From NCBI RefSeq assembly GCF_000696185.1, contig NZ_KK853997.1, forward strand, positions 7,732,325 to 7,796,324: 64,000 nucleotides of DNA, read 5' to 3'. Positions within the stretch are counted from its first letter, which is position 1; each line of letters opens with the position of its first letter. The DNA is from Kitasatospora cheerisanensis KCTC 2395. Lineage in GTDB: Bacteria > Actinomycetota > Actinomycetes > Streptomycetales > Streptomycetaceae. The notes under the pieces are model-generated. The model was not told the DNA's origin. It saw nothing but the letters and a program-made list of their open reading frames with translations, and made no database searches. This document shows, piece by piece, positions 28,566 through 37,364 of the stretch. A program made the position numbers and the translations under genes.

Positions 28566-30184
28566 GTGAAGCGAAAGCCGACAGTCGGAGCCGTGCTCGC
28601 CGCCGCCGCCCTGCTGGCGGGCGTCGTCCAGGTCGCCGCGGCCCGGCCGCCCCCGCGTACGCGGGGGCGTCGGCGGCGGGGCAGCAGCGTGACGCCCTGC
28701 TCGCGCTGGCCGGGGCCCAGGCCGGCCCGGTCGCCAGGGCGCTCGCGCTGGGCGGCCAGGAACGCCTGATCGTCAAGGACGCGGTGCTGGACGCCGACGG
28801 CGACCGCCACCTGCGCTACGAGCGCACCTTCGCGGGCCTGCCCGTCATCGGCGGCGACCTGGTGGTGCACCAGCGGGCCGACGGCTCGATCAGCTCCGTG
28901 GACCGGGCCTTCGCCGGGCAGTTGTCGCTGCCGAGCCTCGTCCCGGCGCTCTCCGCCGAGCAGGCCGCCGCCGGGGCGACCGGCGCCGTCCGGGCTGCGC
29001 CCGGGGCTGCCGCAGGGCCGGAGGGCGCGGCGCTCGCGGAGGTCGGGGCCGCCGGGCAGGCGCAGTTGGTGGTCTGGGCCGGCGGCGACGCCCCGCGGCT
29101 GGCCTACCGGACGGCGGTGGCGGGCGTGCGCACCGACGGAGTCCCGAGCAGCCGGCGGGTGATCACGGACGCGGGCACCGGAGCGGTGCTCGCCACCGAC
29201 GAGGGCATCCGGACCGCGACGGGCACCGGCACCGGCGTCCACGTCGGCGCCGTCACCCTCACCACCACGCAGAGCGGCGGCACCTACCTGCTGAAGGACG
29301 CCACCCGCGGCAACCAGTCCACCGTCGACGCCGGCGTGGCCGGCAGCCCGATCTTCACCAGCGCCACCAACGTCTTCGGCAACGGCCTCCAGTCGAACCG
29401 TCAGTCGGCGGGCGTGGACGCGCAGTTCGACGCCGCCGCGACCTGGGACTACTACAAGAACACCTTCGGCCGCAACGGCATCCGGAACAACGGCGTCGGC
29501 ATCACCAGCCGCGTCCACACCGGAAACAACCTGCTCGACCTCTTCTGGGACGACTCCTGCTTCTGCATGAGCTACGGCGACGGCCCCGGCAACGCCAAGC
29601 CGATGACCGAACTCGACGCCGCCGCCCACGAGATGACGCACGGCGTCACCGCCGCCACCGCCGGGCTGGTCTACTCCGGCGAGGCCGGCGGCCTCGACGA
29701 GGCCACCTCGGACATCCTCGGCACCATGGTCGAGTGGTCCGCCGACCTGCCCGCCGACCCGCCGGACTACCTGATCGCCGAGAAGCTCGACCTCAACAAC
29801 AACGGCACCCCGCTGCGCTACATGGACAAGCCCTCCAAGGACGGCTACTCGCGGGACTACTGGTACGCGGGCATCGGCAGCCAGGACCCGCACTACTCCT
29901 CCGCCGTCGGCAACCACTTCTTCTACCTGCTGGCCGAGGGCAGCGGCCTGAAGACCATCAACGGCGTGACCTACAACAGCCCGACCTTCGACGGCTCCAT
30001 CCTCGCCGGCATCGGCCGCACCAAGGCCGCCGCCATCTGGTACCGCGCCCTGACCGTCTACATGACCTCCACCACCACCTACAAGGGCGCCCGCACCGCG
30101 ACCCTCCTGGCAGCCACCGAACTCTACGGCTCCCCGGAAGCCACCGCCGTGGCCGCGGCCTGGAAGGCGGTCAATGTCAACTAG
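28566..30184 (+). CDS. Secreted M4 family neutral metalloprotease, frameshifted in the signal peptide
   Basis: This is a thermolysin-family preproenzyme of about 540 residues. The GTG at 28566 starts a signal peptide (RKPTVGAVLAAAALLAGVVQ), but the frame then moves at 28641-28657 (GCCCGGCCGCCCCC), and one added base joins it to AAPAYAGASAAGQQRDALLA. An FTP/propeptide domain follows (LRYERTFAGLPVIGGDLVVH). The catalytic domain has the zinc motif HEMTH, the third ligand in GGLDEATSDILG and the active-site His near GSQDPHYSSAVGNHFFYLLA. The enzyme digests extracellular protein. It is divergent from the ATPase-GT4 gene. A 32-nt perfect palindrome lies 151 bases downstream. Confidence 0.92.
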
Positions 30185-30335
30185 GTCCTGCCGGCGGATC
30201 GTGCGACCTCCGGACGGTCGGAGCGCCGTGGCACCCGGTGCCGGGTCCTCCGAGCGGTCCGGGCGGACGCCGACGCCCGGGGCCGGCTGGGCCGGAGCCC
30301 GGTGGGCGGGGACTCGACCTCGTGCCGGGCCCACC

Positions 30336-30367
30336 GGCACGCCGCCGGGGCGCCCCGGCGGCGTGCC
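30336..30367 (+). terminator. Perfect 32-nt palindrome, probable terminator
   Basis: The arms GGCACGCCGCCGGGGC and its exact complement abut with no spacer (30336-30367). It lies between the protease and the AhpD-like gene and has no U tract. The other 240 bases of this gap (30185-30455) show no gene. Confidence 0.5.
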
Positions 30368-30455
30368 GCGATCCCGAAAGAAGACACCGGACGGTGCCGG
30401 GCGGGATCCCCGCCGACGGGCCGTCACATCCGGAACCCCGTAAAGGAGAACCACC

Positions 30456-30995
30456 GTGCCACACATCAGCATCGGCAACGACCTCCCGGGCATCAGCGGT
30501 CTGCTGGCCGACCGCCCCGACAGCGCCGCGCCACTGAACCAGCTCGTCAACGTCCTGCTGCGCGGCCCCTCCCCGCTGCCCCGGGGAGAGCGCGAGCTGA
30601 TAGCCGCCTACGTCTCCGAACTCAACCGGACCCGGTTCTGCTCCGACTCGCACGGCGCGTTCGCCGCCGCGCAGCTCGACGGCGGCGAGGAGTTGGTGAC
30701 GGCCGTCCTGAACGACCTGGAGACCGCGCCGGTCTCCGAGCAGCTGCGCGCCCTGCTGCGGGTCGCCGCCGAGGTCCAGGCGTTCGCCCGCCCGGTCTCG
30801 GAGAAGGCCGTGGCCGCCGCCCGGGCGGAGGGCGCGGGGGACGACGAGATCCACGACACGGTGCTGATCGCCGCCGCGTTCTGCATGTACAACCGCTACG
30901 TCAGCTGCCTCGACACCGAGCTGCCGGCCGACCGGAGCTACTACACCGAGGGCGCCCGGCGGATCGTGGCGCACGGGTACGGCAGCCGGCGCTGA
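30456..30995 (+). CDS. AhpD/carboxymuconolactone decarboxylase family protein with CxxS centre
   Basis: The 179-residue helical protein of the AhpD/CMD superfamily has the family motif at ERELIAAYVSELNRTRFCSD followed by SHGAF. The usual CxxCxxxH centre is CSDSHG here, so the resolving Cys is Ser. The second half (VSEKAVAAARAEGAGDDEIH, then AAAFCMYNRYVSCLD) is also family-like. AhpD members reduce peroxides or regenerate peroxiredoxin with a Cys pair; with one Cys replaced the activity may differ. GTG 30456 has AAGGAG at good distance. A terminator follows. Confidence 0.82.
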   Translation: MPHISIGNDLPGISGLLADRPDSAAPLNQLVNVLLRGPSPLPRGERELIAAYVSELNRTRFCSDSHGAFAAAQLDGGEELVTAVLNDLETAPVSEQLRALLRVAAEVQAFARPVSEKAVAAARAEGAGDDEIHDTVLIAAAFCMYNRYVSCLDTELPADRSYYTEGARRIVAHGYGSRR

Positions 30996-31003
30996 CGACG
31001 CCT

Positions 31004-31033
31004 CCGGGCCCCGGTCGGTGGACCGGGGCCCGG
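31004..31033 (+). terminator. Stem-loop terminator
   Basis: There is a 13-bp perfect GC stem (CCGGGCCCCGGTC and complement) with loop GGTG, nine bases after the AhpD-like gene. Confidence 0.6.
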
Positions 31034-31094
31034 GACGCGCGGCGGTGGGGAGAGAGCAATCGGGAAGAAGGCGGCGGACGCGAGGCCCGGAATC

Positions 31095-32504
31095 ATGAGC
31101 CCTCCCATCGTCCGCGCCGGGAGCAGCCCACCCATGCCACACACCGAGGCCGGCCCGCCCCACCCGCTGCCCGCCCCTTCGCCCGGGGCCGTGCGGTCAC
31201 GTCGCCGCGCCGTCACCGCGACCGTGGTCGGGAACTTCGTGGAGTCCTTCGACTGGCTGGCGTACGGTCTGTTCGCCCCGCTCTTCGCGGAGCGGTTCTT
31301 CCCCTCCGCCGATCCGACCACCTCGCTGCTCGGTGCCTTCGCGGTGCTCGGGGTGGGCGTGCTGGCCAGGCCGCTCGGCGGCGTGCTGCTGGGCCGGCTG
31401 GCGGACCGCCGGGGCCGCAAGCCGGCGCTGCTGCTGGCGATTCTCCTGATGACGGCCGGTTCGGTCCTGATCGGGAGCGCCCCGACGTACCAGCAGGCCG
31501 GGATCCTCGCCCCGGTGCTGCTGCTCTGCGCCCGGCTCGCCCAGGGCATCGCCTCCGGCGGCGAGTGGCCCGCCGCGGCGGCGTACCTGATGGAGCTGGC
31601 CCCGCCTCGCCGCAGGGGCCTCTACGGCAGCCTGTTCTCGCTCACCACCGCCGCGGGCGCGTTCACCGCCGCGATGCTCGGCGGCATGCTGACCGGCCTG
31701 GTGGGCCCCGGCGCGATGGAGACCTGGGGCTGGCGGGTGCCGTTCCTGATCGGCGGCGTGCTCGGGCTGGTCCTGCTGGCGCTGCGGAGCCGGATCACCG
31801 AGAGCGAGGTCTTCCGGCGCGAGGTGAGCTCCCGTCAGGACCGCAGCCCGCTGCGCGAGGTCCTGCGCGCCCACCGGCAGCAGGTCCTGCGCTCCGTCCT
31901 CCTGGTGGCCGGGATGGCGACCGTCGGCAGCACCTGGACCTCGGTGATACCGGCGATGGGGCAGCGGCTGGCTCCGGACGGCACGATGTTCTGGGCCGTG
32001 GTCTGCGCCACCGCCGGGATGATCCTGCTCCAGGTGCCGATCGGCCTGCTCGCCGACCGGGTCGGACCACGGCGGCTGCTGGTGGTGGCGAGCCTGCTCT
32101 TCGCCACCGGCGGCTCCTGGGCCTACCTCGCCATGACCGGCCGGTTCACCAGTCTGCTGCTCGCCTACGGCAGCGGCGTGGTCTACCTGGTCTGCGTCAC
32201 CACGGTCCTGCCCGCCCTGCTCGCCGAGATCTTCCCGCCCCGCGTACGCGCCCTGGGCATCGGCCTCCCCTACGCACTGACCAGCGCCGTCCTGGGCGGC
32301 GCCACCCCGCTCCTGGCCACCCACCTCGGCAAGAACGGCCCGTCCGGGTGGTTCATCGCCGGCGTGGTGGCCGCCGTCCTCCTCGGCCTCGCGGCCACCG
32401 TGACCTTCGGCCCCTCCGACACCGAACGGTCCCGACCGGCGCACCCGGAGCCGGTGCCGGCGGGTCAGGGCCCGTCCGGCAGGATCCGCCGGACGGGGCG
32501 GTGA
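31095..32504 (+). CDS. MFS transporter, metabolite:H+ symporter (MHS/KgtP-like)
   Basis: The 469-residue protein has twelve predicted helices. The N-terminal signature VVGNFVESFDWLAYGLFAPL and the loop GRLADRRGRKPALLLAILLM mark the metabolite:H+ symporter branch of the MFS (alpha-ketoglutarate, shikimate and proline/betaine permeases). RLAQGIASGGEWPAAAAYLM is the fifth-helix motif of the same branch. It probably imports an organic acid or osmolyte; the substrate is not determined. The ATG at 31095 has GAGG at a loose spacing, and a second ATG at 31134 also precedes the conserved part. Confidence 0.88.
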   Translation: MSPPIVRAGSSPPMPHTEAGPPHPLPAPSPGAVRSRRRAVTATVVGNFVESFDWLAYGLFAPLFAERFFPSADPTTSLLGAFAVLGVGVLARPLGGVLLGRLADRRGRKPALLLAILLMTAGSVLIGSAPTYQQAGILAPVLLLCARLAQGIASGGEWPAAAAYLMELAPPRRRGLYGSLFSLTTAAGAFTAAMLGGMLTGLVGPGAMETWGWRVPFLIGGVLGLVLLALRSRITESEVFRREVSSRQDRSPLREVLRAHRQQVLRSVLLVAGMATVGSTWTSVIPAMGQRLAPDGTMFWAVVCATAGMILLQVPIGLLADRVGPRRLLVVASLLFATGGSWAYLAMTGRFTSLLLAYGSGVVYLVCVTTVLPALLAEIFPPRVRALGIGLPYALTSAVLGGATPLLATHLGKNGPSGWFIAGVVAAVLLGLAATVTFGPSDTERSRPAHPEPVPAGQGPSGRIRRTGR

Positions 32505-32510
32505 CCGCAG

Positions 32511-32624
32511 ACGTTCACCGGGGCGCGGCCGGCCCACCTGCGGCGCGTCTTCGCGCGTGGCCTCGACCGCGTCCCCGACCGCGCGTTCGCGTTCGACGAG
32601 TTCGCCGTGGCGGGAACGGCCTGA
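32511..32624 (+). pseudogene. C-terminal gene remnant
   Basis: A 37-residue frame with strong codon bias (ARPAHLRRVFARGLDRVPDR, then AFAFDEFAV) ends at TGA 32622-32624 and has no start. It looks like the tail of a deleted gene, possibly an NmrA-like oxidoreductase, but it is too short to name. Confidence 0.35.
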
Positions 32625-32687
32625 GCCGGGGCGGACGACCGGAGAAAGTCGCGTGACCCCGCCAGTGGCACCGGCGACACTGACGCC

Positions 32688-33707
32688 ATGACTGGTCCGG
32701 CACTGCCTCAACTGCTTCGACCGCGTGCCCTGCGGCCCGGCGATCTCGTGGTCATTGCCTCGCTGTCCGGTCCGCTGCCGGCCGCCTACGAGCCCAACGT
32801 CGAGCAGACGGTCGTGGTGCTGGAGCGGATGGGATTCCGCGTGCGTCGGGCTCCGCTGCTCGAAGCGGGACGCCGCCACTGGTGGAGCGCGGCCACGCCG
32901 GCGGAGATCGCCGGGGAACTCAACGGTCTTCTGCGTGATCCCGAGGTGCGCGCGATCGTCGCGAGCGACGGCGGCCAGACGGCGCTCGGCTACCTCGACC
33001 TGATCGACGTCGAGGCGATCAGGGCCGACCCCAAGCCCATCCTCGGCTACAGCGACATCTCGCTGCTGCATCTGGTGCTCTACGCGCGCACGGGCCTGGT
33101 CGGCTTCCACGCCGACATGGCCGTCCCCGGCTTCGGCGGGCACTGGCGCTCTGCGCCCGCGGCGCGCCGCGCGGATCTGGAAGCGCTCTACGCCAGGTTG
33201 CTGACCGGCACCGAGGCGATCGGTGCGCTGCCCGCGAGCCCGTCGTGGGAGTGCTGGCGTCCTGGCCGGGTCGAAGGCCGGCTGATCGGCGGGGTGATCA
33301 ACCGGATCGTGCTGGCGCAGGCGACGCGATTCGCGCTGCCGCTCGAACGGTTCGACGGCGCGGTGCTGTTCTGGGAGGAGATGGGCGGCCTGGCATCGCA
33401 CGTGTGGAGCTATCTGCAAGTGATGCGGCACTCCGGCATCCTCGATCGGATCTCCGGCATGGTCGTGGGCGTTCCGCGCGAGATCGGCGGACTCGAGCCC
33501 GGCGCGTCCCCGACCCTGCCCGAGATCGTCCTCGACGTCCTCGGCGACCGGGACATCCCGGTCCTGGGCAACGTCGAGTTCGGGCATGCCGGCCCGAATC
33601 TGCCGATGCCGGTCGGCGTCCGCGTCGGCCTCGATGCGCAGCAGCGGACGTTGTCGCTGCTCGAACCGGCGGTGGGGCCGCACGCGACGATGGCGCCGGC
33701 CGGCTGA
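32688..33707 (+). CDS. S66 family LD-carboxypeptidase/MccF-like peptidase
   Basis: The 339-residue protein of peptidase family S66 begins with LRPGDLVVIASLSGPLP and has IVASDGGQTALGYLDLID. The nucleophile motif is ILGYSDISLLH. The middle glutamate region is RVEGRLIGGVINRIV, and the late His segment is EFGHAGPNLPMPVGVRVG. Family members cut L,D-peptide bonds of recycled murein or, as MccF, inactivate microcin C-like aminoacyl-nucleotides. The two cannot be told apart here. Third codon positions carry visibly more A and T than in neighbours (CCT, CAA, CTT, CGA, GAT, ATT within the first 35 codons), which suggests a more recent arrival. Confidence 0.87.
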   Translation: MTGPALPQLLRPRALRPGDLVVIASLSGPLPAAYEPNVEQTVVVLERMGFRVRRAPLLEAGRRHWWSAATPAEIAGELNGLLRDPEVRAIVASDGGQTALGYLDLIDVEAIRADPKPILGYSDISLLHLVLYARTGLVGFHADMAVPGFGGHWRSAPAARRADLEALYARLLTGTEAIGALPASPSWECWRPGRVEGRLIGGVINRIVLAQATRFALPLERFDGAVLFWEEMGGLASHVWSYLQVMRHSGILDRISGMVVGVPREIGGLEPGASPTLPEIVLDVLGDRDIPVLGNVEFGHAGPNLPMPVGVRVGLDAQQRTLSLLEPAVGPHATMAPAG

Positions 33708-33833
33708 GCACCGCGGCTCGGTGCACCGGCGGCCCCGGCAGCACCACCGCCCCGGGCCGACCCGCTTCGGTGACCGCCGCCCTGGGCCGCCCGTTCACGG
33801 TGCGGCGGGACGGTCGTGGTTGGCGGGGCGGGG

Positions 33834-34235
33834 TCAGGCCTCGGCCGGTCGGTGCGGCGCCGCGGCGGGGTGCGCCAGCCAGAAGAACAGGGGCGGCAGC
33901 ACCAGTTCGACCACGCCCAGCACCAGTTGGAACCAGTGCGGCCAGCCGTCGGCGGCGATCGACAGGATCCGCCCGAGCCCGCCCAGCAGCATGAGCCCGG
34001 CCAGCCAACGGACGGCGGCCACCGGGACCGGCGACTGCCGGGCCGCCCAGAGCCAGGCGACGCCGTAACCGGCGAAGATCGCGCCGAAGAAGCGGCCCAG
34101 GCTGTCGACCGTCGGACCGGCCGAGGTCGCGCCCGGGATCGCCGCGTTCCCGAGCAGCAGGTGGTAGAGCCCGATCGCGGCGCAGGCGTACCCCATGACC
34201 TTCATGAGTCCCCGCAGTGCTCCGACCTTCGTCAT
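33834..34235 (-). CDS. DUF4345-like small membrane protein
   Basis: The 133-residue protein has four predicted helices. VMGYACAAIGLYHLLLGNAA, FFGAIFAGYGVAWLWAA, LAGLMLLGGLGRILSIA and the late LVLGVVELVLPPLFFWLAH match the DUF4345 pattern. No function is known. It is divergent from a TetR gene, and two identical operator sites lie in the 90-base gap, so it is very likely repressed by that TetR protein. The ATG at 34235 starts the family N-terminus. Confidence 0.8.
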   Translation of the reverse strand: MTKVGALRGLMKVMGYACAAIGLYHLLLGNAAIPGATSAGPTVDSLGRFFGAIFAGYGVAWLWAARQSPVPVAAVRWLAGLMLLGGLGRILSIAADGWPHWFQLVLGVVELVLPPLFFWLAHPAAAPHRPAEA

Positions 34236-34252
34236 GGCAGCGTCGCCCCCGT

Positions 34253-34312
34253 TTAGTAGACACGTGTCAACCAGGCTCACCAGGCTACGGCCGGTTAGTA
34301 GACACGTGTCAA
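34253..34312. promoter_or_regulatory. Two identical TetR operators
   Basis: TTAGTAGACACGTGTCAA occurs at 34253-34270 and again at 34295-34312. Each contains the perfect palindrome GACACGTGTC, with centres 42 bp (four helical turns) apart. The sites fill the gap between the divergent DUF4345 and TetR genes. Confidence 0.85.
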
Positions 34313-34325
34313 GTACCATGGCGGC

Positions 34326-34934
34326 GTGCCTCCCAGACGACGCCTCAGCCCCGCCGACCGCCGCGCCCAGCTCCTCGCCGTCGCCGCGCAGGCCTTCGCC
34401 GCGCACCCGTACGACGAGGTGCTGATGGAGGACGTCGCCGAGCGGGCCGGCGTCTCCCGCGCGCTGCTCTACCGGCACTTCCCGAGCAAGCGCGACCTGT
34501 TCGCCGCCCTCTACCGGCAGGTCGCCGAACAGCTCCTCGCCCAGACCCGGTTCGACCCCGCCGACTCGCTGGTCGAGCAGCTCACCGAGGGCCTGGACGC
34601 CCACATCGAGTACTTCGCCGAGAACCGCCACACCGTGCTCGCCGCGAACCGGGTGCTGGCCGGCGACCGCCTGATCCAGACGATCATCGCCGAGGAGCTC
34701 GACGCCCTGCGCGAACGCCTGCTCGGCGTCCTCCCGCACACCGACGCCGGCACCCGCGCGGCCGTGTCGGGCGTGCTGAAGAGCTGGCTGGTGTTCGTCC
34801 AAGTCCTGTGCGTGGACTGGCTCGCCGACCCGCACTGCACCCGCACCGAACTGCGCGAGGTCTGCATCGGCGCCGTCCTGGGCGCGATCCGACCGCTGCT
34901 CCCGGAGGACCCCGCCCCGACCCGCCCGCACTGA
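34326..34934 (+). CDS. TetR family transcriptional regulator
   Basis: The 202-residue protein has an N-terminal TetR helix-turn-helix (RRAQLLAVAAQAFAAHPYDE, then VLMEDVAERAGVSRALLYRH and FPSKRDLFAAL). A helical ligand domain follows with an aromatic C-terminal part (VSGVLKSWLVFVQVLCVDWL). The GTG at 34326 has no ribosome binding site and lies 13 bases after the second operator, so the transcript may be leaderless and autorepressed. It is divergent from the DUF4345 gene, its probable target. Confidence 0.9.
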   Translation: MPPRRRLSPADRRAQLLAVAAQAFAAHPYDEVLMEDVAERAGVSRALLYRHFPSKRDLFAALYRQVAEQLLAQTRFDPADSLVEQLTEGLDAHIEYFAENRHTVLAANRVLAGDRLIQTIIAEELDALRERLLGVLPHTDAGTRAAVSGVLKSWLVFVQVLCVDWLADPHCTRTELREVCIGAVLGAIRPLLPEDPAPTRPH

Positions 34935-35014
34935 CGCCGACCCGCTCCGCAGCGACCCCGGTCCGCGGTGCGCACCCCGGCCTGGGCGTGGTGACCCGGG
35001 TCACATCCGGAACC

Positions 35015-35041
35015 TGTCAGCAATCGGTGCGCCGCCCCGTT
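35015..35041 (+). promoter_or_regulatory. Candidate ECF41-type promoter
   Basis: TGTCAGC (35015-35021), 16 bases, then CGTT (35038-35041) closely follows the ECF41 promoter pattern (-35 TGTCAC(A), about 16 bases, -10 CGTC). It lies 34 bases upstream of the FAD oxidoreductase whose downstream neighbour encodes an ECF41-type sigma factor. Confidence 0.55.
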
Positions 35042-35074
35042 CAGAGGGCACGCGAACCAGACAGGAGCACCGTC

Positions 35075-36265
35075 ATGAGGCACCGCATCGTCGTCCTCGG
35101 CGCCGGCTACGCCGGAGCCTTCGCCGCCGGCAACCTGGCCCGCCGGCTGTCCGCCGCCGACACCGAGATCACCGTCGTCAACGCCGCCCCCGAGTTCGTC
35201 GAGCGGATGCGGCTGCACCAGCTCGCCATCGGCCACCCGGTCCGGTTCCGCCCGCTCACCGAGCTGTTCGCGGGCACCGGCGTGCGCGTCCGGGTCGCCC
35301 GGGTCACCGCCCTCGACCCCGAGCGCCGGACCGTCGCCGTCACCGGCGAGGACGGCGACGCCGAACTGACCTACGACACCCTGCTGTACGCGCTCGGCAG
35401 CGCCGTCGACCGGCACGGCGTCCCCGGCGTGGCCGAGTACGCGTTCGACGTGACCGGCCTGTCCGCGGCGCTGCGGCTGCGCGAGCGGCTGGCCGAACTC
35501 GGCCCCGGCGGAAGCGTGTTGGTGGTGGGGGAGGGGCTCACCGGGATCGAGACCGCCGCCGAGATCGCCGAGGCCCGGCCCGATCTGAAGGTGGCGCTCG
35601 CCGCCCGCGGCGAACTCGGAGCGTGGCTGTCCCCGAAGGCCCGCCGCCACCTGCGCGCGTCCTTCGCCCGGTTCGGCATCGCCGTCCACGAGCACACCGC
35701 GATCGCCGCCGTCGAACCGGGCGTGGCGATCGCCGCCGACGGCCGCTCCGTTCCGGCCGAAGTGACGGTCTGGGCAGCCGGGTTCGCCGTGCAGCCGCTG
35801 GCCGCCGTGAGCGGTCTGGAGGTCACCGCGGACGGCCGGGTGGTGGTCGACCGCACCATGCGCTCGGTCTCCCACCCGGACGTCTGGGCGGCCGGCGACA
35901 GCGTCCACGCGATCGGCGCCAACGGCCGCCCGCTGCCGATGTCCTGCGCCTCGGCCGGCCTGACCGCCATGCAGGCGACGGCCGCGATCATCGCCAGGCT
36001 GACGGGCCGTGAGGTCACCGTCTCCGGGCTGAAGTACTACGGCAACCACATCAGCCTCGGGCAGCGGGACGCGATCGTGCAGATGGTCGACGCCGAGGTC
36101 CGCGCCAAGTCCTGGTACCTGGGCGGCCGGACCGCCGCCCGGTTCAAGTCCGGCGTGCTCAAGGGCTCGGTGTGGAGCATCGCCCACCCGACCTACGGCC
36201 TGCCCCACCGCAGGCGCCACCTGTCGCTCGCCCCCGAGCAGGCCCCCGTGCGGAGCGCCGCCTAA
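35075..36265 (+). CDS. NAD(P)/FAD-dependent oxidoreductase (NDH-2-like), ECF41 partner
   Basis: The 396-residue pyridine-nucleotide disulfide reductase-fold flavoprotein shows IVVLGAGYAGAFAAGNLARR (FAD), VLVVGEGLTGIETAAEIAEA (NAD(P)) and HPDVWAAGDSVHAIG (FAD). A C-terminal segment (LKYYGNHISLGQRDAIVQMV) is typical of the actinobacterial flavoproteins encoded beside SigJ-like sigma factors. No redox Cys pair is seen, so a single-electron or quinone-linked NDH-2-like role is likely. CAGGAG precedes the ATG at 35075. The sigma gene begins 10 bases after its stop, so the pair is an operon. These oxidoreductases are the usual targets of ECF41 sigma factors. Confidence 0.9.
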   Translation: MRHRIVVLGAGYAGAFAAGNLARRLSAADTEITVVNAAPEFVERMRLHQLAIGHPVRFRPLTELFAGTGVRVRVARVTALDPERRTVAVTGEDGDAELTYDTLLYALGSAVDRHGVPGVAEYAFDVTGLSAALRLRERLAELGPGGSVLVVGEGLTGIETAAEIAEARPDLKVALAARGELGAWLSPKARRHLRASFARFGIAVHEHTAIAAVEPGVAIAADGRSVPAEVTVWAAGFAVQPLAAVSGLEVTADGRVVVDRTMRSVSHPDVWAAGDSVHAIGANGRPLPMSCASAGLTAMQATAAIIARLTGREVTVSGLKYYGNHISLGQRDAIVQMVDAEVRAKSWYLGGRTAARFKSGVLKGSVWSIAHPTYGLPHRRRHLSLAPEQAPVRSAA

Positions 36266-36275
36266 GTTGTGGTGC

Positions 36276-37217
36276 ATGGACACTGTCGCCGTCGACCGCT
36301 TCGAGGCCAGCCGGGGCCGGCTGGCCTCGCTGGCGTACCGTCTGCTCGGCTCGGCCGCCGACGCCGAGGACGCCGTCCAGGACGCGTTCCTGCGCTGGCA
36401 GGCCGCCGACCGCACGCGCATCGAGGTGCCGGAGGCGTGGCTGACCAAGGTGGTCACCAACCTCTGCCTGGACCAGCTCCGTTCGGCCCGCGCCCGGCAC
36501 GAGCGGGCCGCGGGCGAGCACCTGCCCGAACCGCTGCTTCAGGGCGACCCGATGCTCGGACCCGCCGACACCTACGAGCAGCGCGAATCGGTGTCGCTGG
36601 CGGTGCTGACCGTGATGCAGCGCCTCGCGCCGGTCGAACGCGCCGCGTACGTGCTGCGCGAGGCGTTCTCGTACCCGCACGCCGAGATCGCCGGGATCCT
36701 CGACATCAGCGAGTCCGCCAGCCAGCAGCACGTGCACCGGGCCCGCCGCCGGGTCGCTGCCGAACGCCGCGGCGACGACGGGCAGCCGGACCCGGCGTCC
36801 GCCCGCCGGGTGGTCGAGGAGTTCCTGCTCGCCGCCACCTCCGGGCGGGTCGACCAGCTGGTGGCGATGCTGACCGCCGACGCCACCGCCGTCTCGGACG
36901 GCGCCGGCCTGGCCAAGCGGCTGCTGCGGCTCACCGACCGGAAGCAGATCGCCACCTTCGTGCGGGCCGGGTTCCGGCCCACGCCCGCCAAGATCCGGCT
37001 GGCCGGCGGCGCGCCCGTGCTGCACGTCGCGCACGTCAACGGCTCCCCGGCCGTGATCGCCGTGGTCGAGGGCCGGGTGCGCGGCGCCGTGGTGCTGGAA
37101 CTGCGCGACGGCCTGGTGGCCGGCCTGTGCGGCATCGCCGCCCCCGCCCGGCTGGCCCGCCTCGACGCGGCCTGGCAGCAGCACAGCCCCGAGTCCCCAC
37201 CGGTGGCCAGCTGGTGA
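36276..37217 (+). CDS. ECF41 (SigJ-like) RNA polymerase sigma factor with SnoaL-like extension
   Basis: The 313-residue sigma factor has region 2 at LASLAYRLLGSAADAEDAVQ then DAFLRWQAAD, and region 4 at LAPVERAAYVLREAFSYPHA then EIAGILDISESASQQHVHRA. A C-terminal SnoaL-like domain follows (about 180-300). The linker HLPEPL matches the WLPEP motif and SDGAGLAK the DGGG motif used to define ECF41, whose extension acts as a built-in anti-sigma switch. No separate anti-sigma gene is present, as expected. The ATG at 36276 starts at the family N-terminus; an in-frame TTG at 36267 is less likely. Confidence 0.92.
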   Translation: MDTVAVDRFEASRGRLASLAYRLLGSAADAEDAVQDAFLRWQAADRTRIEVPEAWLTKVVTNLCLDQLRSARARHERAAGEHLPEPLLQGDPMLGPADTYEQRESVSLAVLTVMQRLAPVERAAYVLREAFSYPHAEIAGILDISESASQQHVHRARRRVAAERRGDDGQPDPASARRVVEEFLLAATSGRVDQLVAMLTADATAVSDGAGLAKRLLRLTDRKQIATFVRAGFRPTPAKIRLAGGAPVLHVAHVNGSPAVIAVVEGRVRGAVVLELRDGLVAGLCGIAAPARLARLDAAWQQHSPESPPVASW

Positions 37218-37364
37218 CAGGCAGTCAGGAACGGACGGGCTCGACCTTGACCCGACGGCCGGGGCCGTGTCCTCCACCGGCACCAGGCCGGACCGAGCGG
37301 GTTGCCTTCGTGGCGCCCGCGGCGTGCGCGTTCTTCGTCCTGCCTTCAGCGTGGAGCTTGACCT

